Counted from the first letter of the stretch, positions 21,909-33,740 are shown. The stretch: DNA of 64,000 nt from Endomychus coccineus (GCA_958510875.1 OY294070.1:115362703-115426702), one strand, 5' to 3'. Numbers and translations: made by a program. The notes: generated from the sequence alone by a model not told the origin.

Positions 21909-23760
21909 CAGTGGCGGCTCGTGAATTTTTGAGAGAGAAGGCTGGACATAAAACGTTTTTGTAAAAATATACTCTATTCACAGCCTTTTAACCTTTGCAC
22001 AGCGACCGTACCAGCTACTTCAGTGACAAAATTAATTGTTACCCAGCAACAACCAACGTGGAGATATAGAGTTTCTCTTGCCAAAAAAATTTTTTTGTTC
22101 GTTTTTTGTCTTTCATTTTCTTTGGATTTTTAAAATGTTTTTTCTTTTTTTTTGGAATTTTTCATATTTTGTTTTTTTTTATTGATTTTTTTATTTTTTT
22201 TTTTATATATTAACGGAATTCTACGGTCTTCAGTTTGCGAAAAATGATCAATAATATTATCAAAAAATTTATCATTTTGTTTTAAGTGTTTTACTAAATC
22301 TTTTTCAATAGGTATTAAACTAACATTGTATAAACGATTTTGGCCCATTGTATTTGGCATGTAAGTTTTAATTCGTTTGAGAGTAGAAAATGATCTCTCC
22401 ACCGATCCCGACATGTCAAACAAAGTAGTAAATAAAACTGAGATAAAACTTGTTGCAAATCATTGTCTATCATATATTTTATCATATCGGCGTGACTGTC
22501 ATACTGGCCTAAAATATCTTTATCCGAGTATATAACGCATAATTCATTGTGCCGTGCTATTTTATCAAAAAATTTATATTTTAGAACTAAGTTATGTGGG
22601 GAACTCTTTTGAAAAAGATTCGAAAAATCTTCTATTCGTCAAGTCAAAAAACTTCAGTTCATGTAAATCGGAAAATCGAATCTCAATTTGACCTTTAATA
22701 GTATCTAAAATTTCATAAAAAAGTTGTTTATACTTAATGTAGTTTCTTGTCTACCAAATCATATGTTTTCCCCCTTTTCGCGGGAGGAGCCTCATCAGTT
22801 GAAAAATTTTCAAATAAAATATTAAAATGAAATTCTGTATTACGGAAACTTAAAATTTTTCCAATGAGATGTTCCAAACGATCTCTTTAATTTATGTTGT
22901 AAAATTTGAAAAATAAAATCAGTTTGTTCGAATATTAATTTAAAATTATCAAGAAAAACAAAAATTCTTCATTTTCTAAATAAGATTTTAAACCAACAGC
23001 AGCATTTTATGAAACCTGATCTGTTGAAAAGTCATCACTGTTTAATACAAAATCAAATGTTTCAATTAATTTGTCTTTATTTTTATGGATGGTAAATACT
23101 GCACGTGATGTAAAATTCCATCGAGTTGGAGCATTACAGGGAAATCAATGATTTTTTTAAGACTTCGTCTTGTCAATACTAGTATTAGTATTAACAATGA
23201 TCGATTTTGATAGTTACCTGACATTACTAATCCTTTCAAATCCGGTGAAGGCCGTTTATTCAAAAGAAACACTTTTATCATATGTTAATTCACTAAATCG
23301 ATTTTCTAAAAGGCAGCAACTAACTCACTAACACTCATTTTAAATTTACAACAGACAACAATCTAACCTTACTTGGCGTGACAACACATAAACAATCTAG
23401 CACTGACTGACCTACTCAGCAGTCGGCAGAACGCACGTCTCGTATGTCATAGATTGCTAGCGGCTGCCGCAGGCTAGCCTCCAGAGGATGTTGCCGTTTT
23501 CGCTGATTTACCCAGTTGGCGTTCGGACTGGTCGGAAAAACGGCAACTGCGTTGAACAACACATGCTCAGCGTTTGAGATATATAGAGAGTCTAGCCTCA
23601 GGGCACTGTTGCCAGATTGAAAATAACTACTGAGAACGGGGAATTAATTGTAAAATTTTGAAAATTATCAGAAAAACAGGAAATAAAATGGAGAATGATC
23701 ATTAAGATAACTTGGTGAGGAGGCTGAGCCTCCTTAGCCTCCTTCGAGGAGCCGCCACTG
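21909..23760 (-). mobile_element. hAT transposon with 8-base target duplication
   Basis: The termini are CAGTGGCGGCTCGTG (left) and, reversed, CAGTGGCGGCTCCTC (right). GCTTCGTC is repeated exactly at 21901-21908 and 23761-23768. Eight-base duplications and CAGTGGCG-type ends are the mark of hAT elements. At 1,852 bases it is shorter than full-length relatives, so internal sequence has been lost. It contains a decayed transposase on the minus strand. The flanks may be further Penelope-like sequence, since a decayed RT lies just left of it. Confidence 0.93.
22130..23340 (-). pseudogene. hAT transposase (ZMYM1-like), broken
   Basis: The clearest part, at the C-terminus (22430-22220), reads SGSVERSFSTLKRIKTYMPN and MGQNRLYNVSLIPIEKDLVK. 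This is the hAT dimerisation domain with its A/S-ERxFSxLKRIKTYMRNTM signature. Upstream, short frames (22440-23340) give pieces of the RNase H-like region such as KYKFFDKIARHNELCVIYSD, broken by stops. The N-terminal zinc finger and much of the catalytic core are not recognisable. A lysine-rich run ends the frame. Confidence 0.8.
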
Positions 23761-23768
23761 GCTTCGTC

Positions 23769-25319
23769 CCCCCGATCTGTCAGTTCTGGAGCATTTCGTT
23801 TGGGTAACAATAAAAAAAATGGTTTATAGCATTCTTCTAACCATTCTAGTAGAATGCATGGGCAGAGTGAGGAATGCTTCCGATAACTTGAATCCAGAAT
23901 CAATCAGAAAAATCTACAGATGCTGAATCACTTCGTAGATGCGTAAAATGTGTAAACATTCAGGAAAGAGATCTGGAACATTTATTAAAATAATCTTTTT
24001 ATTCGAGAAATCTGATGTTTTTAACAATACATAGTATTATTCGCTTAACAGTGTTTGCTGATGGGTTCTGTTTTCCAGGATATCGAGCATCAAATGTGTT
24101 ACACGTCCTTGTTATTAATCTGTTGCATTCTCTATAAATAATAAATAAATTTAAATATTCTTCGTTTTTGTATTTCAACCGTGTCGGCATTGTTTACAAT
24201 AATTTCAAGCTAAATGACATTTCTTCATCCTCTGACAGTCGTATCATCAGCCATGGCTAACTAGATTGATCAACCTTAAAAAAACTCCCGCTTGGCAAAG
24301 GTGGAAAACTAGTAAATCGAAAACGATAGTATTTAAGTATAGGGAACCAAACACAAAGTTGCTCTAACTCTTGTGCTGAATACGAGTTTTTGGCATTTTG
24401 AAATATTTCATTATCTTTTTATGAGCATACTGTACAAGATCGGAAATTTTCTTTATCGTATCTCTCTGCGCTAAGTATTTGATTGAAAAATTCCAAAAGC
24501 GCGTTGCGAAATATGCAGCCGTTGAAATATGCAGCCGTTATGAAGAAACTGTCAATTAAGTCTGGGTCTGGATCTGTAATTTTTTCTCTGAAATTACAAA
24601 TATCTCAAAAACGGTTGAAAAGGAAATAAATCATAGGGTGCTCCGTTTAAAATAACGAAGATGTCATTGACTTCCGGTATGACCGGAAGTGCCTTTGACT
24701 TTGACTTTGACACTGACTTTGAATTTGGTCAGCTGTCAAATTTTCAAAAAAATTCTATGTTTACTTTTTGAGATATCTATCGATGCAGTTCGTGGTGAGA
24801 TATCCTGTATACATAAAAGTTTTAAGGCCACATGAGTTTAAAATTAACTAGAAGCATGGAGTTTGCCTTACAGGCACCAAACTAGCTAATAAAATCACGA
24901 GAACGGGTTCGTTATAGTTTGAAGTTAACTCAATTTGTTTCCAATTTGGGATGAATCAATTATGCACGAGCTATTGGGATAGGTTATACAATCCTCCATC
25001 ATACAAATATTATGATACTCTATAAACTGTATTCTAATACAATATCCTCGGTGTTAAGTTTGACTCAGGTGACTTTTAGCACAGAAGCTCGTGATCAGAG
25101 TAGTACTGATCGAAATTTAAATAGAATTCATATTGTAGTTCTGTCAATATAACTATTTTTGGGTTGATTGCTAAGAGTGGATGCGTATTCAAATCGACGT
25201 TCAGGAAATGATGGTGACTTTATTATTAGGCTACATTTTATGCTAAATTCCCCACTTCAATCAATTCATCAATCAAAACATGGACGGACAAGGCCGAAGC
25301 ACTTCCGATTGATTGGGTT
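23769..25319. other. stretch without a recognised gene
   Basis: A 16-base unit, GAAATATGCAGCCGTT, is repeated in tandem at about 24508-24539. Bases 24650-24800 contain TTCCGGTATGACCGGAAGTG, which also occurs in the arms of the hairpin at 58391-59144, so a fragment of that family may be present. No gene recognised. Confidence 0.4.
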
Positions 25320-25640
25320 CATTGTGCACCCCTTGATACGATGATCAGTCCAGCAGGGCTGAGGCCGTGCCGAACGCTAATGTTTTGTATAGCCTGATAT
25401 CTCGTATGACTTCAAGGGGCTCTTCACATCTACTACAGGCTGAGTCTTCAACAATGCTCATTATTTGTAGATGTTCATTCAGATGACAGTGTCCTGTGGA
25501 GAGTCCTGTCACCAGTTTTAGGCCTCTCTTGCTCATAGAGAGTAGGGTCTTAGAGAGTTTAGGCGAGAACCACGCCAGACCGAGAGGCACTGTCTATCCA
25601 GTAGCTCCTTGAGGGAGTCTTATTCCCTACCTCATTTTTA
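25320..25640 (-). pseudogene. LINE C-terminal zinc-knuckle fragment
   Basis: The minus-strand frame reads LSMSKRGLKLVTGLSTGHCH, then LNEHLQIMSIVEDSACSRC. This is the region after the RNase H domain of R1/jockey-related LINEs, where a TGH-C-LN-HL motif is followed by a CxxC...H...C knuckle. The C-C pair is visible, but the second half of the knuckle is lost to decay. It is cut at both ends. Confidence 0.75.
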
Positions 25641-26463
25641 AGTCTGATAAATAAATCGTCTAAAATCAACTGTTTTTAATATAGCAATCTGAAGTTTCAG
25701 GACGTGGTAGGTAATAGTAAAACATAAAATCCGTTTTCCTAATTTCCGTCGGGAACGTTATATATGGAAAATAACTTTGTAGTTGTGTGAAATATACATT
25801 TTGATCATAGAATACATTACAACTTTCAATTAAGATATCTCCAGTAGGTAGCGCGCAACCCTCACTTGGGTGATTTTTTCAGTGGCTTTTGGCGTCTGTT
25901 TGTTATAGCGAGTTTAACTCTTGTCTTTGCAAAAAACATATTTTCCAATTTGTATAATTCGCAAAATATCGTCTCAAGAATGAAGAACTGAATTTGATGA
26001 GCTCGTTGCAAAAACAATTGTTGTGGCACTGTAGAACTTTCGATTTCTCGACCTCTAACTATTATTGCTTCAACGAAATATTAGTTCAGTACAAAAGCAC
26101 TCTGTGCTCTAAGTAGGGAACAACCGTTTTTTCAACAATAAATTAATTTCGATTATTTATGAATCATCCTAGATTGATCTTAACTAATAGTTTTTGACAA
26201 TTCGTCATTTTTCGTGGACTTACCATCCAATTCGCGATTATTTCAGCTTAGACATGCTGATTTCTAATTATTTGTTCACTCAACCATAACACATAAATGT
26301 AGCATGCTTGTCGACAGTGATGTAACCGTGTTGTAAATCTGTAAACCTATCGTAACTGCCGTACGTTCTTAATATTAATTTGTCAGCGCCGTATGAGGCT
26401 CTAGATTTATAAGGATATCAATTATATAAAATACAACCATTACGACATCAGTTAACGTATTCA
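25641..26463. other. stretch without a recognised gene
   Basis: Nothing recognised. Confidence 0.4.
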
Positions 26464-26628
26464 ATGGATATAGCAGACTTCCTCTTTAAAAATCATAATT
26501 ACAAATGGAAACGTCGCAAAATGCCTTTCCGTTTTGGTGCTCGATGTACATGTGAATACAGTCAAGGTGACACTTTTGCAACACACAACGTTATAGTTGA
26601 TTTAATGAGTAATAACCAGGTAATCTAG
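26464..26628 (+). CDS. short ORF, possible exon
   Basis: ATG 26464 opens 54 codons to TAG at 26626. The product is basic in the middle (YKWKRRKMPFRFGARC) with a CTC pair. AACCAG|GTAATC at 26614-26625 would serve as a splice donor, so the frame may be a first coding exon. Base use in the frame is less AT-rich than around it. I know no homologue, and the call rests only on composition and the donor. Confidence 0.22.
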   Translation: MDIADFLFKNHNYKWKRRKMPFRFGARCTCEYSQGDTFATHNVIVDLMSNNQVI

Positions 26629-27109
26629 TAAGTTGAAACTGGTAAGTCAAGTATTGTTTTATTGCATAATACACCTGTATTTATTACGGCTCTCGTCTAT
26701 TATTCATACATAATTCAATTAGCAGCGTTGAAAACAATGATAAATCACTCCTACCAGTTACGATGTAATTAAGAAGATTATCAATGGACCAGAAATACCT
26801 GGGTCATGGCCCCAACCCTGGATGTGTCCATTGAATATAACTTCATATACATACAATGCCGGATAAAATTACATTTTGTTATATTTATGTAATATTTCAA
26901 TTTAATTTCCCAACGCTTTAGGAGAAATTATTAGCTTAGATGAAGTCTGTATGAAAAATGAAAGGTTGCATTAGAACATTCAGTCTGAAGAAGTGAACTG
27001 AATTAAAAATCAAAATGTGCCTGCTTGAATACTATTTGGAAATAATGGTGTATATAAGTGTTCACCACCCTCAGCTAGGGATAAATCTGATTTCATTAAA
27101 TTGCTTGTT
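26629..27109. other. stretch without a recognised gene
   Basis: Nothing recognised. Confidence 0.35.
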
Positions 27110-27112
27110 CAC

Positions 27113-27660
27113 TTATAATAGGGCACGGTGAAAAGTCCCTGAAAAATGAAAAAAGAAATGATTTATTTGGTCAAAACTTATTTTATTTCTCAACATAATC
27201 CCGTTGTAGCCCAATACACTCCGTCCAACGTTTTTCAAATTTTTTGATACCTTCCAAATAATACGATTTCGGCAATCCTTCAAATTAGGCGTTTGTTTCA
27301 GCGATGACCTCATGGTTGGGACCAAATCTCTATCCTTTGAGCCATTTCTTCAAGTTTGGAAATAGATAATAATTGCAGGAGGCCAAATCAAGAGAATCTG
27401 ATGCATGACGAACTAATTCGTACCGCAATTGATGCAATTTTACCATTGCGACTGCAGACCTGTGCGCTGTTGCGTTGTCAGGTGGAAGAGCACTTTTTTC
27501 TATGCCAAATGCGGCCGCCTTCGCTTCAAATCGGGGTCGAATATATCCTACAGTTGTGCGTAATATACGCTGGTGACCGTTTTGCTCTCTCCAAGATAAT
27601 CGATGAGGACGACGTGTGCATCCCATAAAACTGGCATGACTTTGACAAAATATAAAGGTG
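27113..27660 (-). pseudogene. mariner transposase 3' half, broken
   Basis: On the minus strand the pieces run VMPVLWDAHVVLIDYLGESK (about 27650-27590), LPPDNATAHRSAVAMVKLHQ (second catalytic aspartate, about 27490), ASCNYYLFPNLKKWLKG and, in a shifted frame, YYLEG-like sequence and KFEKRWTECIGLQRDYVEK-like sequence. This is the catalytic and C-terminal part of an irritans/cecropia-type mariner. The third aspartate box (SPDLAP in the family) reads SLDLAS. The N-terminal half is absent and frameshifts occur. A likely terminal repeat lies near 27110-27145 (CGGTGAAAAGTCCCTG). Confidence 0.8.
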
Positions 27661-28026
27661 TTCTATTTGGGGAAGAATGTGGACGTGATAATACAAATTG
27701 ATCATATCTCCCAAACGGCTCGAGACATCGGAAAAATAGTCGGGCCAACCTCCCTGTCGAACTTTTCAATTCAATTTTGGAAAAATTCTAGCTACTGCAA
27801 AAAGTTCATACAAATATGACAAGAAATAAGGTTGTTGTATTTGGTGTTGAATGTGGAAATATTAGAACTGATCAAATGTCCCAAACGACACAAGATATTT
27901 GTTGTATTTGGGGTAGAATGTGAAAATATTACAATTGATCAAACGGTCCGGGATATCGAAAATAATGGAGAAAACCTCCCCTTGACGATCTGGTCGAGTT
28001 TGAAAAAACTCTAGCTACTGCTTCCT
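27657..28026 (+). repeat. three diverged direct repeat units
   Basis: Units starting near 27657, 27833 and 27900 share TATTTGGGGTAGAATGTGRA-like sequence and ATTGATCAAA plus TCCCAAACG-like sequence. The first and third also share a tail ending TCTAGCTACTGC. The third runs straight into a LINE tail at 28030. They could be part of that LINE's coding region or a local duplication. Confidence 0.5.
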
Positions 28027-28029
28027 TAC

Positions 28030-28376
28030 CAGGCTTAACCCACTATAAAGCTTTCATTATAAACCCTTCGAGAACAAGAGCTAAAATAATCCAAGACCAA
28101 AGCAGGTTGAACCTACGTACTCTGATCGGTCTCTGCACAGGACACAGCCGTTCAAACTTCCTCCAAAGAAGGCTCGGCTTAGTCGAAGAGGCTCAATGTC
28201 AACTATGTCTCTGTGATTATGAAACGGCGGAACACGTTCTCCGCGAATGCCCAGCTGGAGGAAGAATTGGATCTCAGATGCTCAGTAACACACCTCCTAC
28301 CAGAAGATCTTCAACCAGCTACATCATAGGACTTATGAGAAGATTGAACTTCCTTGGTGCACTATATTGTTAGTCA
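28030..28376 (+). pseudogene. LINE C-terminal zinc-knuckle fragment
   Basis: The frame contains IIQDQSRLNLRTLIGLCTGH, then FLQRRLGLVEEAQCQLC, CLCDYETAEHVLRECPA and a tail to TAG. The C-x2-C...H...C knuckle (CQLC, AEHVLREC) is intact, as in the end of R1/jockey-related ORF2 proteins after RNase H. All upstream domains are missing, and the frame ends at 28373. A truncated 3' end of a LINE, as target-primed reverse transcription usually leaves. Confidence 0.8.
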
Positions 28377-28536
28377 CAATAGACCACATGGTTTCTTTGG
28401 AGGGATCGATGTTGGGACCACCCATGAGATACCTGGACTTAACTTCCTTCACTCTCATTTCTTCAATAACGTCATTAAAATAAAATTTAAATGCTGATTC
28501 CGGACACTCCTGCAGGTTAAATGTATGATTTTGATA

Positions 28537-30861
28537 TACAGGATGTCCTCGAACTGCGTGGCTAAAATAAAACCGAAGATTCCTTGATTCGAAAAAAGTT
28601 TGATGAGCCTTTTTACTTTTGCCTCAAGTGTCTTGTTTAGCCGGTAGAGGGCTTCAAAGTTGCAAAAATAATTTTGTTTTTTCGATATAACTTGAGAACG
28701 TGATGGAGGACTTTTACAATATTTGGCAGGTGAGTTACTGTCAATAATAGCCGTTTTTGAGAGCGGAGCATAGAGCCTTAGAGACCATAGAAATGGCTCA
28801 AACTTGAGGATGTAACGGGAAAAGTGTCCAGAACTTTTTTGTGGTCTATGTAATTCACTTTTTAATTTTTATGTAGATAGCTTATCTAATTTGAACTTTT
28901 CCTACTCTTAGAAAATTTTGACAAAATCAACGGATTAGCTTGAAAAAAATAATTTTCGAGTCTCTGCAATTTTGGCTTACAAATTTTACTTGATTAAAAC
29001 ACCTTGTTGCCTTTGCTTTTCTAATGTCATTTTGGCATTTGGAGAATTTATTCTCAAAACTGTCAGTTTTTACTTTGCTTTCCGTAAAAATTTTATGAAA
29101 TGATGGTTCAAAATTTCACTAACACTGGAATGGTTAATATCTCGGTAAAACACGAATAATAAAAACAATAGAAATGGGGAAACGATATGATTATTTAGGA
29201 AAAACAAATGCTAAATTGAAAGAAACAACAAAACTTTTTGGGAAATCGCTAAGGCATCAATTGTTCGAGACGTTGCCCAACTTCCTGAATACACAAATTA
29301 ATTCGTTTCAAGAAATTGGATTGAACTCTGGCTAGTACTTCAGGATCATTCTTCAATAAATCCGCTTCATGATTAATTCGTTGCAACAATTCCTCTCGTG
29401 TGTTTACTGGAGCTGCATAAACTTTCGACTTCAAAGCGCCCCATAGAAAGAAGTCGCAGGGCGTCAAATCAGGGGAGCGGGCTGGCCAGTTCACCGGTGT
29501 ATCGTGTCCTCTACCTATCCAGCGATCTGGATATTCCGCATTCAAATGTCGCCTCACAGCTAATGTGAAATGATGAGGTGCACCATCATGGATAAACCAG
29601 GCCACGACGAATGTGTAAGGGCAAGTCTTCCAACAGTTCAAGTAACCTTTGTTCCAAAAAGTTCGAGTAGTTCTCCCCGTTCAATAGATCGGGTATAACG
29701 GTAGGACCAATAATAAAGTTATCCACAATTCCAACCCAAACATTGATTCTAGTTTGATTCTGAAAATGTTTAACTTCCGTTTCATGAGGATTTTCATCAG
29801 CATAGAAATGTTCATTATGGAGATTAAAAAGACCACATCTCGTGAAAGTATCTTCGTCCGTGAACAGAATTCTTCTACAAAAATTGGGGTTTGCGTTTTG
29901 TCTTTGGACAATAAGCCGACAGAAATCTAGCCGATGACCTGGATCCATGGGCAATAAGTCTTGAACTGTTTTAATATGATAGGGATACAACAGTTCTTCT
30001 TTCAGTACATTATGAACTAATGATTTTGAGGCTCTAATGCGAAGTCCCAAACGTAGTGTGCTTATCCCAGGTTCAGTTTCAACCGCTTCCAGTATCGCTT
30101 CTTCGAGCTCTAACGTCCTTCTTGTCCGCCTGCATCCAGTTTATCTGCGATTTGCTTCAAATTTGTCAGTTTCACGAAGGTTTGCCGATTTCTGCGATGC
30201 GGATATCTTTCCCTTCTCCGGCCATTGCAACGACAAAGTCCATAAATCAATAACATATCTACCATTTCAGTGTTAGTGAAATTTCGAGCCATAATTTTAT
30301 AAAATTTGTACGGAAAGCAAAGTAAAAACTCACAGTTTTGAGAATAAATTCTTCAAATGCCAAAATGAAATTAGAAAAGCAAAGGCAACTAAAGTATTTT
30401 AATCAAGTAAAATTAGTAAGCCAAAATTGCAGAGACTCGAAAATTAATTCTTTCAAGCTAATCCGTTGATTTTATCAAAATTTTCTAAGAGTAAAAAAAG
30501 TTTTCAAATTAGATGAGCTATCTACATAAAAAATATCGAGTGAATAACATTGACCACAAAAAAGTTCTGGACACTTTTCCCGTTACATCCTCACGTTTGA
30601 GCTATTTCTCTGGTCTCTAAGGCTCTGTGCTCCACTCTCAAAAATGGTCATTATTGACAGTAACTCACTTGCTGAATATTGTAAAAGTTCTTCATCACGT
30701 TCTCAAGTTATACCGAAAAAACAAAATTATTTTTGCAATTTTGAAGCCCGCTACCGGGTAAACAAGACACTTGAGGCAAAAGTAAAAAGGCTCATCAACT
30801 TTTTTTCGAATCAAAGAATCTTCGGCTTTATTTTGGCCATGCAGTTCGAGGACATCCTGTA
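28537..30861 (-). mobile_element. mariner-like element with about 600-base terminal repeats
   Basis: The left end TACAGGATGTCCTCGAACTG matches the right end in reverse (CAGTTCGAGGACATCCTGTA) and is flanked by TA. The inverted arms extend to about 29140 on the left and 30253 on the right. They are long enough that the right arm contains the transposase start codon (30292) and the left arm an inverted copy of it (ATG at 29103, giving MVQNFTNTGMV). Between the arms lies a minus-strand transposase. Most Tc1/mariner elements have repeats of 30-200 bases, so these arms are unusually long. The end sequence CAGGRTG is shared with the hairpin elements in the window, which may be its non-autonomous relatives. 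Confidence 0.85.
29249..30292 (-). pseudogene. mariner-like transposase (DDD, 38-residue spacing), two frameshifts
   Basis: ATG at 30292 starts MARNFTNTEMVDMLLIYG, the N-terminal helix. A frame change near 30100-30050 leads to ASKSLVHNVLKEELLYPYHI (second DNA-binding helices), RILFTDEDTFTRCGLFN with catalytic aspartate 1, and INVWVGIVDNFIIGPTVIPD. A second frame change near 29600 precedes WFIHDGAPHHFTLAVRRHLN with aspartate 2 and WPARSPDLTPCDFFLWGALK with aspartate 3. Thirty-eight residues lie between aspartates 2 and 3, against 34 in classical mariner. The C-terminus ends with TAA at 29249. Apart from the two frameshifts all parts are present, making it one of the younger transposons here. 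Confidence 0.88.
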
Positions 30862-30967
30862 TATTCATAACCAAAAAGAAAAACTATAGATTCCACTGGA
30901 AAAAGTGAATACGGATGCCAAAAGTACCACTGGCAAGGAGGCTACCGCGCTAAAAAACAATGCAAAT

Positions 30968-31153
30968 TTTCAAATATGTACGATCAATAGGAATGTGGCT
31001 TACATATGCACACAGACATCATCTCAAAAATAGTCTAGGTGGATTTAGTAAAGCTCAAAATTTCAAATACGTACGATCAATAGGAATGTGGCTTACATAT
31101 GCACACAGACATCATCTCAAAAATAGTCTAGGTAGATTTAGTAAAGCTCAAAA
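30968..31153 (+). repeat. 93-base tandem duplication
   Basis: Units 30968-31060 and 31061-31153 differ at about two positions. Because 93 is a multiple of three, the open frame continues through both and repeats the peptide SIGMWLTYAHRHHLKNSLG. No ATG context or family supports a protein, so it is probably a recent DNA duplication. Confidence 0.85.
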
Positions 31154-31189
31154 TGGATGAGAAGGGAAAACCTAACAAAATAATGTCTT

Positions 31190-32150
31190 GTTGTAAGCAT
31201 CAATTAGGCACCTGCTTGTTTCTGGTGTTGCCTTTTCTGGTTGCAAATACTGGTCTTCGTGACACTCCCTGATCAGGTTTCGAATCACATTATGCAGTTG
31301 CTTCTTCTATCTGAACATGGACTCAGAAACCTTTATTCAGGCATTTTAACATATCACTACTTCCACCGTATGTAGATAGTCAATAACTTTCGCAGCAGCA
31401 TGTGGTGAGGTATTATAATGCAAATGGTACCACATGATCTTGTAGCAGCTCTCATGTGTACTATTATACAGTTGAGAGTGGTCTGGGAATGGTTATTAGC
31501 TCCGTGCGTATACAATAACTATTGGCACCCAAGAGCATAACGACACCTCTACCAAAAGACTCCTTGGTATTATACAAGCGCTTACAAGGGTCTCTCCTCT
31601 TGTCTTCTCCATACTCGGACACTTCCGTCTGGAGCTCTAAGGTTGATTCTTGTGTCATCCGTAATTACAACATGTCGCCAATCTTCTAATTCCCGATGAA
31701 GGTGTTTTCTTGCAAACCTTAGTTTGGCCTAACGATAATGTCTGTTTAGAAATTAATCCGTGGCAGGTCTATCTCCACAAAAATGTCTTCTTCCTGTTCT
31801 AACAAGTGTTTGGAAATCTATACCATTTTTGATTAACCTCTGGAGCTGAACACCAGTCAAAGTACGATATTTTAGTGCATTGATCTATCGAAATGGTTAT
31901 CTCTGGGATCAGTAACTTTGGAGCGACTCTATCCTGGTCGTTTCACATGATATACATTCTGCGTCTATGCTCTGTTACTTGTTTTATAATTCTAACAATT
32001 ATTCAGTAACATCTTGTTAACTGACTCCTTGTCCAATTAGTGTTGTCGAAAGAACAGCTTCATCTTCAGTCACATACTGTGGTATTTTCATGATCATTTG
32101 AGGGATAGCTTAAGCCTAACTCTACAGTAGCCAAAACACTTGAGGCAAAC
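31190..32150 (-). pseudogene. Tc1-like transposase, heavily decayed
   Basis: On the minus strand, pieces run in Tc1 order. An N-terminal part is followed by HYRQAKLRFARKHLHRELED-like sequence (about 31740-31680), VITDDTRINLRA with the first catalytic aspartate (TDES in the family, about 31660) and DGSVRVWRRQEE. Next come GRGVVMLLGANSYCIRTELI (family: GGGxMVWGxIxxxGRTxL) and a decayed end. The second and third catalytic boxes are not readable. Many stops and frameshifts show age. No terminal repeats found. Confidence 0.7.
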
Positions 32151-33696
32151 TGATATGTTCATAGTACTCAGGTTTTGATTCAAGCAAGTTTTTGAGAACA
32201 ACACAAAAACTTTAGTTCATTCTAAAAACTTTAACTATCTATATATTTGCAAGGACTAGATATTACCAAGTGTGAGATAATGCACTTTAGTCCTGAATAG
32301 TCATGCCATGATAAATAATAATCAGTACGAAAAGGAATTCAGTTGATGATTAATCAAAATATAAACTATCTAAATAATTTGAGTTATGATAACAATTCTA
32401 GATATGACATAGTCATAGGTTGAATACACGTCAATATACTTCTGCAAACTATGAGCTGTATATTTGTTAATGTTACCATGACCATATTACATATTATCTA
32501 TATATTAATTGAGTATGGTAAAAGGGTATCCGGAATTCGATAGAGACAAGTAGAGAAGGTAGGGTGGTGGTTTTGGTATGGTTCAAAAGGGCCTAGACTG
32601 CAGATGAGCCAAAATTCTGTACTTCGACCGGGATGGGCCACTGAAGTTCGAAGTTACGAACTGAGACAGAACACTTCAATAAATGGAGCATGATAGACCG
32701 CCAGGTTGCCGTAAGTCAAATGTCACTGAGCGAAGAGAAAGGACAGTTAGGGTGTTAGGGAGAAATGTAAAGAGCGTACGTTGGTGGTTGTGGTCGTTCA
32801 GAGGGAGCTACACTGCAGATTTGTCAAAACTCTAACAATCACAAAAAGATATGTCGTTTGGCCGGAGTAGGCAACTGGAAATTAGGACAAGACCGAATTT
32901 GAAGCTTACGGTTCTTTAGATTTACTATGGCTACTGCCGGGCGGGTTAACTAGCATATACCGATGATGGTAGCCTTTACTGTATATGAATTGAATTGCTT
33001 AGATTACTATGAGACTTATACAGGAATCTTCAAACGGTATCTACAAAAAAGAATGTATAAATTGGTAAATAAGTGAAGATTAGTAGTTTTTGATTCTCAC
33101 AATCCTGATGTACAGAAATGTACTACATGTTTACAGGTCTAAAACTTACACCTCAATTATCACTAAAAAAAACAGACAATTCCAGCGCCCATGCTAAACA
33201 TTATTCTGATTGTAACCATGAGTTCGAATATAAAAATGTTAATATCTTAGCTAAATAAACCAATCATAAGAGATCTATCTTGGAGACAATTCACATAAAA
33301 CCTGTAGAAAGTAGAACTGATGTATAATCATTGAGTCAAATTTATACAAATTCAATTGATTAAACACTTGTAAATTTCTACGTACTCCTTCATAATGTTC
33401 AAATATGAAGAAACCTGATACCTACAATAGATGAGTAATAATGGCAGAACAGAGACTTTTTCTATTGTAGACATAAATTTCAAACACATCTGTCTAATAT
33501 TGTACTTGGCGCGAAAGGATTTTGATTGTTAGAATGTTTCTCCTCGTTTTCGAGATATGTCTTCAATTAAAGAAACATTACTGTGTAGTGATTTTCTAAT
33601 TTAGATCTAAATATTCTACAATTTACATTATTAGTGCTTTGTCCGTTGTACAATTAGTTGAAGAAATCCCGCGCTTTAGTTGAATCATTTTTCAAA
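32151..33696. other. no gene seen; contains a diverged direct repeat
   Basis: Bases 32562-32626 and 32777-32842 are about 70% alike, sharing GGTGGT, ACTGCAGAT and CAAAA in order, with an offset of about 215 bases. No coding content is recognised in the stretch. Confidence 0.4.
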
Positions 33697-33740
33697 CGTC
33701 TTCTAATGATGGCCGTGAGACCGAAACGTACGTGAAGACG
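33697..33740 (+). ncRNA. hammerhead-like relic, type 2
   Basis: The layout is complete. Stem I is CGUCUU (33697-33702) with AAGACG (33735-33740), six pairs. The core is CUAAUGA (33703-33709), where G5 has become A. Stem II is GGCC-GUGA-GACC with one mismatch, then GAAA, a two-pair stem III around GUAC, and GUG where GUH is needed. Two key positions are wrong (G5 and the base at the cleavage site), so it should not cleave, but the intact stem I argues that the ancestor was a true hammerhead. Sister motif at 9311-9349. Confidence 0.6.

Noticed and set aside
24508..24539. CRISPR-like short repeat
   Set aside because: Only two adjacent 16-base units without spacers, in a eukaryotic context.
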